Part shown: positions 22,378-31,289 of the stretch, piece by piece
Numbering within the stretch: position 1 is the stretch's first letter
Layout: the number at the start of each line of letters is the position of its first letter
Virus record (IMG/VR): IMGVR_UViG_3300022752_004330
Span: 1-64,000 of that record
DNA: 64,000 nt
Origin: a virus
Direction: 5' to 3' (one strand)
Position numbers and translations under genes: made by a program
The notes under the pieces: generated by a model
Database searches by the model: none
What the model was told of the DNA's origin: nothing
The model's input: only the letters and a program-made list of their open reading frames with translations

Positions 22378-23399
22378 AGTTTTGGAAACAGGATAAATTT
22401 CTTGTGATTCAAGCAGGAAATACGACTAATGATGTACTAGAATTAAGATACAATTTATTAGATACTGATGTGTGTGACAGATGGATAGGATTAATTAACG
22501 AAAATAATAATAGAAATAATAGCTTAAGGTACAATTATCGTAAAATTTTAAGTGATTCAGAAATTGACCAAAGATTTCAAAATTTCAAAGATAATATTAA
22601 TTTTATAAATCGTAACTATGATAGAAAATTGAAAGACATTGTTAGTTTAGAATATTTAAAAAACAATCAAGATATATTAAATGATTTGCATGAGGAATAC
22701 GAGATTTATGGAGACAGATTAGAAGAACTGGTTAATATTGGATATTTTAATAATCCGAAAAATTTTCCTAAATATTATCATCCAGTATGGCCTGGTTCAA
22801 AAAATTCTAACGATAAAGAAGTACATGAAGCATTTTTGCTATTAAATGAACAGATACATAATTTCGAAGCAATTTACAGAAATTATACTAGAAGAGATCA
22901 AACTTTATGTACATGTCTTTGGGATTTTATGCCTGCAGGATTGCATGAAGATCTAAAGCCTGAAGATTATTTTTTATTCACTCCAAATCATCTGTGGGGG
23001 TGGGCTTATCTTGGATATAATACTTTAGGAAAGCACTGGGCCAGTAGTTGTAATGACAACGATGTTGAAGTTGTTCGCAGGAAGCAAGTTAGGCCACAGA
23101 CTAGATTTGCTGCGGAAACCTATATGAATTTTAGTTTGCGTGAACCTGAACATGGCATGCAGGTAAATTTATACAATTGGTGGTTAAAAAATGATTTTAG
23201 CAAAATTATGAATCCTGCAGAAATGAAACTTAGTGATATTGCATTAGGATTTATCCCCATTGGTAAAATTATAGGATATAGAATAAATCATGAAGATTTT
23301 CAGATGATTAACCAAGATACAAACAAAGGACTATGGAATAAACATATCTGGAGTAGATTCAATACGATAGAATCTGTTATAATTAAAAATCATGTATAA
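22374..23399 (+). CDS. Unrecognised cluster protein (341 aa)
   Basis: No family recognised. The protein is soluble, rich in Asn/Tyr/Trp, with a central stretch CTCLWDFMPAGLHEDLKPEDYFLFTPNHLWGWAYLGYNTLGKHW that could hold catalytic His/Asp residues, and a C-terminal half with conserved-looking Arg and Trp. Its stop overlaps the start of the hydroxylase-like gene by 8 nt and its start overlaps the second radical SAM gene. It is therefore probably a partner or substrate-handling protein for them. Confidence 0.6.
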   Translation: MKFWKQDKFLVIQAGNTTNDVLELRYNLLDTDVCDRWIGLINENNNRNNSLRYNYRKILSDSEIDQRFQNFKDNINFINRNYDRKLKDIVSLEYLKNNQDILNDLHEEYEIYGDRLEELVNIGYFNNPKNFPKYYHPVWPGSKNSNDKEVHEAFLLLNEQIHNFEAIYRNYTRRDQTLCTCLWDFMPAGLHEDLKPEDYFLFTPNHLWGWAYLGYNTLGKHWASSCNDNDVEVVRRKQVRPQTRFAAETYMNFSLREPEHGMQVNLYNWWLKNDFSKIMNPAEMKLSDIALGFIPIGKIIGYRINHEDFQMINQDTNKGLWNKHIWSRFNTIESVIIKNHV

Positions 23400-24054
23400 T
23401 TTTCCTAATGAACTTATTGACTTTTATAATTTGCATCACTTAGGTAAAAATCCTACTTACAACAAGTTAGTAGATGCTCAGAAAGATTTATCTTGTAGCT
23501 ATTATGAAATTAAATTTCATTTCGATCCGCAGCTACTTTTACAAGAATGCAAAAGTGTGGATCAATTATTTTTTAATCATAGATCACAAGATAAAAAGAA
23601 AGGGTATGGTCATCGAGGGTGGCAAAGTTTAACCTTACATGGCTTAGATAAGCATAAAACCGAACATTATACCAGGTACGGATTCACTTCTTTAGAAGAC
23701 GCAAGTTATAAGTGGACGGATGCTAGCGATTTGGTTCCAAACTTGACAAAATTTTTACAATCTTTACCCTATAAAATCTTTGATAGAGTAAGAATAATGA
23801 AATTAGCAGCCGGTGGCTATATCATGCCTCATTCTGATGGTCCTAATAGAATATTCAGTCCATTAAATATAGCTATAAATAATCCACCTGGTTGTGAATT
23901 TGTATTTCACACAAATGGAGTGGTTCCTTTTAAAGGTGGATCAGGTATGATTCTTGATGTTGCTAGGGAGCATATGGTAATCAACCGAAGTGACGAATCT
24001 AGATATCATATAATTGTTCACGGTTTTTATAGTCCGAATTTTTTGAATTATTAA
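23392..24054 (+). CDS. Aspartyl/asparaginyl beta-hydroxylase-like dioxygenase (220 aa)
   Basis: Residues about 135-215 show the 2-oxoglutarate/Fe(II) signature of the Asp/Asn beta-hydroxylase family: MKLAAGGYIMPHSDGPNR (His-x-Asp ligands), INNPPGCEFVFH, GSGMILDVAREHMVINRSDESRYHIIVHG (distal His and the Arg that binds 2-oxoglutarate). The N-terminal 90 residues are extra. It would hydroxylate a protein side chain or small molecule. Sits between an unknown protein and a large unknown in the same operon. Confidence 0.75.
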   Translation: MYNFPNELIDFYNLHHLGKNPTYNKLVDAQKDLSCSYYEIKFHFDPQLLLQECKSVDQLFFNHRSQDKKKGYGHRGWQSLTLHGLDKHKTEHYTRYGFTSLEDASYKWTDASDLVPNLTKFLQSLPYKIFDRVRIMKLAAGGYIMPHSDGPNRIFSPLNIAINNPPGCEFVFHTNGVVPFKGGSGMILDVAREHMVINRSDESRYHIIVHGFYSPNFLNY

Positions 24055-24055
24055 A

Positions 24056-25456
24056 ATGTCTTTTACTAAAATAAAAATTTCTAAAAATACATTGTTAGAA
24101 AGAAAATTTCATTATGCTATTGTTGATCAGAATTGTATCAAGGAAAAGCATGAAGAATTATATAACAAAATGAAACAGACTTCTTTTAGTTTTACTAAAA
24201 AAATGAGTGCTAACAGTCTAAAAGGTGACATAAAGTTTTACAATAATATTGATGATTGTCTAAGTGAATGTTTAAATGATTATGGTATAGTTTTAATTCA
24301 AAGTATTGGCAATTTTATTCGGATTAATAGTTTTTTTGAATACCTGAACACTTATGTTGAAAATAACCCCGATTTTTTTATTTTATCATTTACTTTAGAT
24401 TGGGAATCAGAGCACGGACAGGGATGGATAGAAATACATAACCAAATGATGGTAGTGAATATTGATAAATGGAAAGAACTTGGCTGTCCAAAGTTTGGAG
24501 GTTGGGAAAATTCGGTAGAACCTTTACCTAACTATGAAAGATCAGTTGAAAATTTTCACGACAAATATACTCCGCATTGGATAAAAGGAATTGACGGAGA
24601 GACTACTAAGTTGAGAAAATATCCCGGATGGGGATTTCTCAAAGCCGCCTTACAAAATAAAGTTAAAATAGATAATTTCACTGAAGAAATGAGAAATTGT
24701 AGATTGTACACCTATCCAGAACATGAATCTAATAATTTCTATGATGCTATAATATCTTTAGATAGTACCAAAATTAATAATCCTAATCAGAAAAAATTTA
24801 TTAATTCTTGGCTTAAACCTAAACCTGAAATTTGGATTTTTAATAGTGAAGATTACAAGTTCAATGTTCCGTTTATTTCAATTGATCACTATTATGGCCC
24901 TGCAGCAGGTTTTAAATATTTAGATGTTTTTAATTCCACAGAGAACCCTAAGTTTATTTTTTATGATATAAACAAAGATTCCTTAGATTGGATAAAAAAC
25001 TTAAAAGAAAATTGGGATGGAAAAAATCTGTTCCAGTATTTAAAAAGCAAACCTTTAGAACTTAAAAAGTTATATAAATTTATTAATAAAGATATCGAAA
25101 CTAATATAAATTTATTAATGGAGACTTATAGAGATGAGGATAATTTTTTAACATATTGGAATAAGTTCAGGCAAAGCGAAGCTGAATTCCTTCATATCAA
25201 TCTACTTGATGTAGATAATTTTTTAGCTACCATAGAACAATTCAAATCAAAAAGACCCTTTTTTTATTATAGTAATATTTTTTCAACAGATTTTTTATCT
25301 TGTCGATATAGCATAGAAGAGGTTACATCTATCTATAACAATTTTTTTGAAAAATTTAATAAAATTTATCCACAGTCGTTTTGCTTAGGGTCTGAAATTT
25401 TTGGTGAATGGGAATATCGTAGAAATGGAAAAAAATTTACACTAAAAATGGAGTAA
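24056..25456 (+). CDS. Large unrecognised cluster protein, possibly two-domain (466 aa)
   Basis: Starts 1 nt after the hydroxylase stop. Residues about 75-150 (GIVLIQSIGNFIRINSFFEYL...FFILSFTLDWESEHG...HNQMMVVNI) resemble the nucleotide-sugar half of some phage glycosyltransferases. Residues about 275-440 (FKYLDVFNST...FIFYDINKDSLDWI...HINLLDV...FYYSNIFST) look like a Rossmann methyltransferase without a clear SAM glycine loop. Both assignments are weak. Strongly AT-rich codon use. Confidence 0.5.
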   Translation: MSFTKIKISKNTLLERKFHYAIVDQNCIKEKHEELYNKMKQTSFSFTKKMSANSLKGDIKFYNNIDDCLSECLNDYGIVLIQSIGNFIRINSFFEYLNTYVENNPDFFILSFTLDWESEHGQGWIEIHNQMMVVNIDKWKELGCPKFGGWENSVEPLPNYERSVENFHDKYTPHWIKGIDGETTKLRKYPGWGFLKAALQNKVKIDNFTEEMRNCRLYTYPEHESNNFYDAIISLDSTKINNPNQKKFINSWLKPKPEIWIFNSEDYKFNVPFISIDHYYGPAAGFKYLDVFNSTENPKFIFYDINKDSLDWIKNLKENWDGKNLFQYLKSKPLELKKLYKFINKDIETNINLLMETYRDEDNFLTYWNKFRQSEAEFLHINLLDVDNFLATIEQFKSKRPFFYYSNIFSTDFLSCRYSIEEVTSIYNNFFEKFNKIYPQSFCLGSEIFGEWEYRRNGKKFTLKME

Positions 25457-25458
25457 TC

Positions 25459-26238
25459 ATGTATAATAATATTGCGGTGTTTATAAGAGGACATAAAAGA
25501 ATTTGGGATTATTTAAAACTTATGACCTTTGAAAATTTTGAAAAAATTTCTAGAAACGTAGATTATTATGTTGCAGTTTGGAATGATGGGAGTGTTGATA
25601 TAACAAAGTTAAAAAAAGACTTTGATAATAAAAATTTAGTAGAATTTTTGGAAGGTAATATATTTGAACATTTTGGTACGCCATATCTATCACCGACTTG
25701 GTTAAATTATAACCTTTTGCCTTCTAAAAAAATCAGAGAAAAAACAGTGAAATATGATGTAATCTTTGATCACAGGTTTGATTTGTTAGTATTTCCAAAC
25801 GATAATTGCTCAATTCCAATAGAATCTAATACTATCTATTCTCCATTCGTTGTAAGAGATTATATAAACTATGATCCTCAATCAGCTCATTTAAAAGATT
25901 ATGGATGGTGTTGTGATAGTTTGACTTTTGATAAATTTTGTGAAAGATTTGCAGAAGGTAACGATACTGATTTATCGGCAGAGGCACAATGTAGTAAATT
26001 TGCTAATAAACTCAATATTAGACTAAGACACTATATTTTTTACAATATTTTATTAGCTAGACCTGATATAGGAAAAATTACGGAAATTAACACTCCCATT
26101 ATTTTTAATCCTTGGGTGAAAGAATATTATGATAAACAACCAGAATGGGATAAAATTACAAAAGATGAAAAAATTAAAATATGCGAAAATTATCAGATAA
26201 ATCTTGAAGATTATATAGAAAATATATTGACAAAATGA
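25459..26238 (+). CDS. Glycan-cluster protein, paralogue 1 of a pair (259 aa)
   Basis: Starts NIAVFIRGHKRIWDYLKLMTFENFEKISRNVDYYVAVWND, matching the next gene in the same positions. Both continue with ...LLPSKKIREKTVKYDVIFDHRFDLL, where DHRFD resembles an acidic nucleotide-sugar or metal site. The pattern (IRGxxRxW...VDYYxxxW...YDxxFDxRFD) suggests an uncharacterised glycosyltransferase-type fold. It overlaps the following gene by ATGA. Confidence 0.6.
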   Translation: MYNNIAVFIRGHKRIWDYLKLMTFENFEKISRNVDYYVAVWNDGSVDITKLKKDFDNKNLVEFLEGNIFEHFGTPYLSPTWLNYNLLPSKKIREKTVKYDVIFDHRFDLLVFPNDNCSIPIESNTIYSPFVVRDYINYDPQSAHLKDYGWCCDSLTFDKFCERFAEGNDTDLSAEAQCSKFANKLNIRLRHYIFYNILLARPDIGKITEINTPIIFNPWVKEYYDKQPEWDKITKDEKIKICENYQINLEDYIENILTK

Positions 26239-27149
26239 AATACAAACATATTGGTGTTTTTTTAAGGGGGCAGTTACGTACTTGGAACTTTTGCAAAACT
26301 AATATTTTTGCTGTATATGAGTCTATAGCAGAAAATGTAGATTATTATTTTTCTACTTGGGATGTTTCTTATGTTGACAAATCTACATTATTAAATGATT
26401 TTTTAGGAAAAAGTTTAATTGGTCATGAATTTTTAACACAACCCGAAAAATTTGATAGTGACCCTTCATTCTACGCTCCTGCCATGCAAACTTATAGCTT
26501 GTTGCCTGCCAAATGGAAAAGAGAAAAGGAAGTTACTTATGACGCCTGCTTTGATCAAAGGTTTGATGTTATAAATTGGATAGTTTATGATCCTTATCTG
26601 CCTGAACCTATGGAAATATATACACCTCAGCCGCCGTTTAAACACAAGGTACCGATTTTTAGTAGAAATGAAAATGATTTTAAGGTTGATAATTTTGTTG
26701 ATGCGGAAGGATTGGCCGATATAGGATTTATGAGTGATTCGAGAACCTTTGATATCATATCTTGTAGATTTTTAAGAAAATCTGAAGATAAATCTCCAGA
26801 ACTTAAACTAAGAGATTTTTGCCTAGATGCTGGAATAGAAATGCCTGGTATGATGCCGTTCGGACATTGTATAATTAGGCCTCACATCACCGATTTATTT
26901 TTAGATCCTGTTACTATTTTAACAAATGAACAAATAGATAAAATAATTAACAATATTTTTGAATGGCAAAATAAAACCATTGAGGATAAAATTAAAGACT
27001 GCCTTAAAAACAATATAAATTTGAATGAATTCCTTTTTAACATAAAACACTTTGGTTTAGATGCAAATAACTCTTTTGAAGAAATAAAAAATTTATACGA
27101 TAAACATAACATAGGAAATATAACATTTCATGATAAAACAAGTGAATAA
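26235..27149 (+). CDS. Glycan-cluster protein, paralogue 2 of a pair (304 aa)
   Basis: The N-terminus HIGVFLRGQLRTWNFCKTNIFAVYESIAENVDYYFSTWD and the text LLPAKWKREKEVTYDACFDQRFDVI line up with the preceding gene. This copy has a longer C-terminal tail. Tandem duplication with divergence suggests two acceptor or donor specificities. It overlaps the cupin gene by 20 nt. Confidence 0.6.
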   Translation: MKYKHIGVFLRGQLRTWNFCKTNIFAVYESIAENVDYYFSTWDVSYVDKSTLLNDFLGKSLIGHEFLTQPEKFDSDPSFYAPAMQTYSLLPAKWKREKEVTYDACFDQRFDVINWIVYDPYLPEPMEIYTPQPPFKHKVPIFSRNENDFKVDNFVDAEGLADIGFMSDSRTFDIISCRFLRKSEDKSPELKLRDFCLDAGIEMPGMMPFGHCIIRPHITDLFLDPVTILTNEQIDKIINNIFEWQNKTIEDKIKDCLKNNINLNEFLFNIKHFGLDANNSFEEIKNLYDKHNIGNITFHDKTSE

Positions 27150-27567
27150 ACATTGGGGTAAGGAGTCATGGATTCAAGATGGACAAAGCACTCCGTATGC
27201 TTTTAAACGAATTATGTTTTTGGCAGGACATAGAACAAGTCTTCAAGTACATAGAAAAAAGATAGAAACAAATTATGTATTAAAAGGTAAAGGAACATTA
27301 CTTTTAAGCAAGGTTCAATTAGATATTGATAAGTTCTTAATCATCGGCATGTCTGAACAAGAAATAAAAGATTTTGAATCTCAATGTGAAAATATTACGC
27401 TAGAACAAGATATGAATTTTACAATTTATCCAGGTTACGTTCATCGTGTCACGGCAATTACAGATTTAGAATTCTTTGAAGTAAGTTCTCCTGAATTAGA
27501 TGATGTATATAGGTTACAGGACGATCATGGAAGAACTCATGGAAGAATACAATCAGAACATAAATGA
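27130..27567 (+). CDS. Cupin of the mannose-6-phosphate-isomerase type II family (145 aa)
   Basis: The stretch KHWGKESWIQDG...FLAGHRTSLQVHRKKIETNYVLKGKGTLLLSK contains the cupin metal ligands (H-R-x-x-x-x-x-x-H...E) and the GxGxL turn. A second cupin motif, FTIYPGYVHRVTAITDLEFFEVSSPEL, follows near residue 100. This resembles the C-terminal isomerase domain of ManC-type enzymes standing alone. It would isomerise or bind a sugar phosphate for the adjacent nucleotidyltransferase. It overlaps the next gene. Confidence 0.75.
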   Translation: MIKQVNKHWGKESWIQDGQSTPYAFKRIMFLAGHRTSLQVHRKKIETNYVLKGKGTLLLSKVQLDIDKFLIIGMSEQEIKDFESQCENITLEQDMNFTIYPGYVHRVTAITDLEFFEVSSPELDDVYRLQDDHGRTHGRIQSEHK

Positions 27568-29083
27568 CCCTCTAGTAGTCATACCTACAGCAGGATTAGG
27601 ATCTAGATTAGGATATCTTACTCATAGTTTTAACAAATCCTTATTACCTTTTCAAAATAAACCAATTTTATCACATATAATTGAAAATTTTCCGAAAAAT
27701 TCAAGTTTCTTAATTATTTTAGGATTTCAGGCCGAACAGGTAAAAGATTTCTGTAAACTAGCTTACCCTGAACTCCATTTTACTTTTATAATCGTAGATG
27801 ACTATGAATCCAACAAGGCTGGCCCCGGATATTCATTATTATATGCTCGACAATACATAAACAGAAGCTTTTGGTATGTGCCATGCGATACAATTTTTAA
27901 ACACAAATTTAAATCATATGAGCCTAATGAAGATACTTTTTTTGTCGCAGTTAATGATAACCATATAGATTATACTACCTTTGAGATAATAGATAGTAGA
28001 ATTACAAGTATTAAATTTAAAGAAAATTCTCCAGAAAATTATCTAGTGTTCACTGGTTTATCTTTTATAAAAAACTATAAAGAATTTTTGAATAATATAC
28101 ATGAAGCCGGTGGTTTAGAAATGATATCAGGTATTTCCATTGGTAGTAAGGCAGATACCTTAGATTCATGGTCTGATATGGGAAATATAAATTTATATAA
28201 AAAATTACAAACGGGTTTTGATTTTTCTAAGACTGAAGAGTATACTTATCGAGTTGGAAATAAAGTATTAAAATGGAACAAAGATAAAAATATTACTTTG
28301 AAAAAATACAAACGCTGGAGGTTTAACTCGTCTATAGTGCCTAAAAATTGTCTTCATTTTAATAATTGGTTAACTTATGATTATTTTCCAGGTAATGTGC
28401 TTTATGATAAACATGATATTCTTACTCTTGAAAATTTGTTAACATGGCTTAAGGAAAAAGTGTGGATAAAAAAAGAAATAAATCTATATGAGGCCAGTAA
28501 GAATTTTTATTTTCAAAAGACTAAACTTAGATTAGAAAGTTTCTTTACAAAATATCCCAATCTGCCAAATATCTCAAAGATTAATAATTTAGATGTTAGG
28601 CCTTATGATTACTATTTTAGTAAGATTGATTGGAATATATTGTTTTCAGAAAATGTTAGCGCCTTTATTCATGGAGACCTGCAATTTGATAATATTATAA
28701 TAGATTCAAATAAGAATTTTTGTATGATAGATTGGCGAACAGATTTTGGAGGAGAAATAGCAGCCGGGGATATACATTACGATCTTGCTAAACTGCTATG
28801 TGGATTTATTATTGACTATACTAGAATAAAAAATAACGATTTTAAAATTAGTTTTGATACTAACCATGTATTCTTAGAAATTCCTAATATTTTGAACAAT
28901 AAAGAGTACACTAATATAGTTGAACGATTTATTCATGATGAAGGATATTGTTTTAAAAAAGTTCAAACACTGGTACCTTTAATATTTTGGAATATGTCTC
29001 CACTACATAGTGCCCCTTTCGATTTATTTTTGTTTTACTTAGGAATAAAATTATTTGCAGAATTAGAGAATGAAGTTTTATAG
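27527..29083 (+). CDS. Nucleotidyltransferase fused to an APH/choline-kinase-like kinase (518 aa)
   Basis: Start chosen at ATG 27527 (MEELMEEYNQN), which follows AGGACGATC; an earlier ATG lies deeper in the cupin gene. Residues about 15-230: VVIPTAGLGSRLGYLTHSFNKSLLPF is the LicC/RmlA-type NTP-binding start and WYVPCDTIF the metal site. Residues about 250-515 are an aminoglycoside-phosphotransferase/choline-kinase fold, with FIHGDLQFDNIII (HGD catalytic loop) and FCMIDWRTDFGG (DxD-like metal loop). The fusion suggests one protein that phosphorylates a small alcohol or sugar and then activates it with CTP or another NTP. Confidence 0.8.
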   Translation: MEELMEEYNQNINDPLVVIPTAGLGSRLGYLTHSFNKSLLPFQNKPILSHIIENFPKNSSFLIILGFQAEQVKDFCKLAYPELHFTFIIVDDYESNKAGPGYSLLYARQYINRSFWYVPCDTIFKHKFKSYEPNEDTFFVAVNDNHIDYTTFEIIDSRITSIKFKENSPENYLVFTGLSFIKNYKEFLNNIHEAGGLEMISGISIGSKADTLDSWSDMGNINLYKKLQTGFDFSKTEEYTYRVGNKVLKWNKDKNITLKKYKRWRFNSSIVPKNCLHFNNWLTYDYFPGNVLYDKHDILTLENLLTWLKEKVWIKKEINLYEASKNFYFQKTKLRLESFFTKYPNLPNISKINNLDVRPYDYYFSKIDWNILFSENVSAFIHGDLQFDNIIIDSNKNFCMIDWRTDFGGEIAAGDIHYDLAKLLCGFIIDYTRIKNNDFKISFDTNHVFLEIPNILNNKEYTNIVERFIHDEGYCFKKVQTLVPLIFWNMSPLHSAPFDLFLFYLGIKLFAELENEVL

Positions 29084-29801
29084 TTTAAGCCAATATCCGG
29101 GAACTACCGGAAAGAAGTTCTACGAACATTTTTTTAAAAAATATGGTTTGAGTAATTCTTACACACCACTTGCTTGTAATTTAGAACAATTTGAATTCCA
29201 ATTTAGACATCTTATAGAAGATGAAGCAGATGGAATTAGTGTGAGTATGCCTTTTAAAAATATTGTATTAAAGAATTTAACCGAGTTGGATATAAGCTGT
29301 AAAGATTACTTATCTTGTAACACTGTCATTGTTAAAAATAATAGGCGGACAGGTTATAATACTGATATTCAAGGTATTTACTATGTAGCATCCTTTATAC
29401 AGAAAATGGACAGAATTTCTATTCTAGGGCAGGGTGCTCTTGGAAAGATGTTTACTAAATTCTTTAAAACAAATCATTATCATAGAACAAAGGTTTATAG
29501 TCGTCATGAAGGAAATTTTAATGATAGGCACACCCCTACAGATATTTTAATTAATTGTACAGGAATAGGAACAGTAAATACTGATAGTCCAGTTGAGTTT
29601 ATACCAAAAAATACAAGACTAATTGTTGATCTTAGCCTTACAGAAAATAAACTTTTTCAACAGTGTTTAGATACAGAAGTTCAATATATAAAAGGGCTAG
29701 ATTTCTATTTAAGGGTATTTCAAAAACAATTTAGTTTATATGCAGGTATTGAACTTTCAATAAATGAAATAGAAGAAGATATTTCCTTAATTTTATTATG
29801 A
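29070..29801 (+). CDS. Shikimate/quinate dehydrogenase (AroE)-like enzyme (243 aa)
   Basis: The AroE hallmarks are present: SVSMPFKNIVLKNL near residue 62 (catalytic Lys in PxK), SCNTVIVKNNRRTGYNTDIQGI near residue 92 (NTDxxG substrate loop) and ISILGQGALGKMF (Rossmann nucleotide loop, somewhat unusual). It is at the short end of the family (usually 270-290 aa). It overlaps both neighbours (by 14 and 4 nt). In a sugar cluster it may reduce a shikimate-like or cyclitol intermediate and not serve aromatic amino-acid synthesis. Confidence 0.8.
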   Translation: MKFYSLSQYPGTTGKKFYEHFFKKYGLSNSYTPLACNLEQFEFQFRHLIEDEADGISVSMPFKNIVLKNLTELDISCKDYLSCNTVIVKNNRRTGYNTDIQGIYYVASFIQKMDRISILGQGALGKMFTKFFKTNHYHRTKVYSRHEGNFNDRHTPTDILINCTGIGTVNTDSPVEFIPKNTRLIVDLSLTENKLFQQCLDTEVQYIKGLDFYLRVFQKQFSLYAGIELSINEIEEDISLILL

Positions 29802-30280
29802 TAAAAAAATTAGTTTTTGATATAGATGGAGTATTCACCAATGGTAGCATACTATATAATGCACATGGTAAATCTTATAAAATTTTCGGACCTCATGATA
29901 AAGATGGAATAAAAATTATAAGGAAATATATTAACGATATAAACTTTATAACGGCAGATACTTCAGGATGGGACATCACCTATGCAAGATTTGTTAAAGA
30001 TTGGAAAATTGATCCCAAAGATTTAATACTTGTTCCAGAAGAAAGTAGATTAGATTGGTTTTTAGATAATTGTGAGATGGAACAAACTGCATTTATGGGA
30101 GATGGATATTACGATGCTCCTATTCTTTCAAGGGTGAAAATAGGTATTTGCCCCGGCTCAGGAAGAATTGAAGCTCAACAGTCTGCTGACTATGTTACTC
30201 AAAGTCCAGGTGGAAATGGTGCTGTGTTGGATGCATGTTTATATTTAGAAAAGATTATGATCAAAAATGCTATTATCTAA
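29798..30280 (+). CDS. KdsC-like HAD phosphatase (160 aa)
   Basis: FDIDGVFTNGSI (DxD catalytic loop), GPHDKDGIKII (the F-x-x-x-D-G-x-G-I-K loop), ADTSGWD (Thr/Ser motif II) and AFMGDGYYDAPIL (GD...D motif IV) give the capless KdsC type, of usual length. KdsC removes phosphate from KDO-8-phosphate; relatives act on nulosonate 9-phosphates. The ATG overlaps the AroE-like stop (ATGA). It probably dephosphorylates the product of the GatZ-like enzyme next door. Confidence 0.8.
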   Translation: MIKKLVFDIDGVFTNGSILYNAHGKSYKIFGPHDKDGIKIIRKYINDINFITADTSGWDITYARFVKDWKIDPKDLILVPEESRLDWFLDNCEMEQTAFMGDGYYDAPILSRVKIGICPGSGRIEAQQSADYVTQSPGGNGAVLDACLYLEKIMIKNAII

Positions 30281-31289
30281 ATTTAAAATTGGGGTAGGTC
30301 CTATGAGCTCTGAAATAATTAATCTTATTTTAGAATATGCTCATATTACCGAAACGCCGATAATGATAATTGCTAGTAGGAATCAGGTTGATCATGACCT
30401 AGGATATGTAAGTAATACAAGGAACTTAGTAGCTAAAATTAAAAGTAGTATTTACTATGACTCTTCTAAAATATTAATTTGTAGAGATCATTGTGGTCCA
30501 TATTTTAGAGATGATGAAAAATCTAAAAATATTACTCAAGCTACTGCCAATTGTCTGGCTACCATTGAAAATGATATCGAGAATGGATTCGATATTTTAC
30601 ATATTGATGTAGGAAAAGTAAACAAAGACCCTTATAAAATTGCCGACAGCCTTATTTCCAGAGCACTGCATTTAAATCCTGAAATTATATTAGAATTTGG
30701 TAGTGAAGACAACACCATGGAAAATTTAGATGATTTGACACATCTAAATAATAATATAAATTATGTAAAACAATTTAAAAATGTAAAGTTTTTAGTGAAT
30801 AAGACCGGGAGTTTAACGAAACATACACAGGTAGGTAATTTTATTCTAAATAGAAATAGATCTATAGCCGATAAAATTCATGCCGAGGGGCTATTGTTTA
30901 AAGAGCATAATGCAGATTATCTAAATAAGGAACAACTTTTGTTACGGAAATTGTGTGGAATTGATGCTATCAATATAGCTCCTGAGCTTGCCTGTGCCCA
31001 AACAAAATGTCTTTTACAATTTGCACCATACTTTCCTGCATCATTTTTTGAATTCAAGAATTTCGTTTTAAAAAGCGAATTATGGAAAAAATGGACAGAT
31101 TATGATAATAAAGAGTTACAATTTGTAGTTAGTGCCCATTATTTTTATAACCATAAACTAGGTATTGATATTAGAATGACCTTAAACAAAATAGCTGAAT
31201 TTAAATCTTTATTAAGAAAAGAAGTTTTTTCTATTTTAGACAAATATAGTCATTACCTATTAAAAGATGAATATGATTCCTGTAAATAA
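30267..31289 (+). CDS. GatZ/KbaZ-like TIM-barrel aldolase-type protein (340 aa)
   Basis: PIMIIASRNQVDHDLGY near residue 32, ILICRDHCGPYFRDD near residue 70 and ATANCLATIENDIENGFDILHIDVGK near residue 95 fit the GatZ/KbaZ (D-tagatose-bisphosphate aldolase Z subunit) family pattern: NQV, GDHxGP and (I/L)HxD. A later EFGSEDN corresponds to the IGTEVP loop. It stands next to a KdsC-like phosphatase. The likely role is condensation or cleavage of a phosphorylated sugar. In GatZ itself the Z subunit is said to be structural, so catalysis is not assured. Confidence 0.65.
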   Translation: MLLSKFKIGVGPMSSEIINLILEYAHITETPIMIIASRNQVDHDLGYVSNTRNLVAKIKSSIYYDSSKILICRDHCGPYFRDDEKSKNITQATANCLATIENDIENGFDILHIDVGKVNKDPYKIADSLISRALHLNPEIILEFGSEDNTMENLDDLTHLNNNINYVKQFKNVKFLVNKTGSLTKHTQVGNFILNRNRSIADKIHAEGLLFKEHNADYLNKEQLLLRKLCGIDAINIAPELACAQTKCLLQFAPYFPASFFEFKNFVLKSELWKKWTDYDNKELQFVVSAHYFYNHKLGIDIRMTLNKIAEFKSLLRKEVFSILDKYSHYLLKDEYDSCK

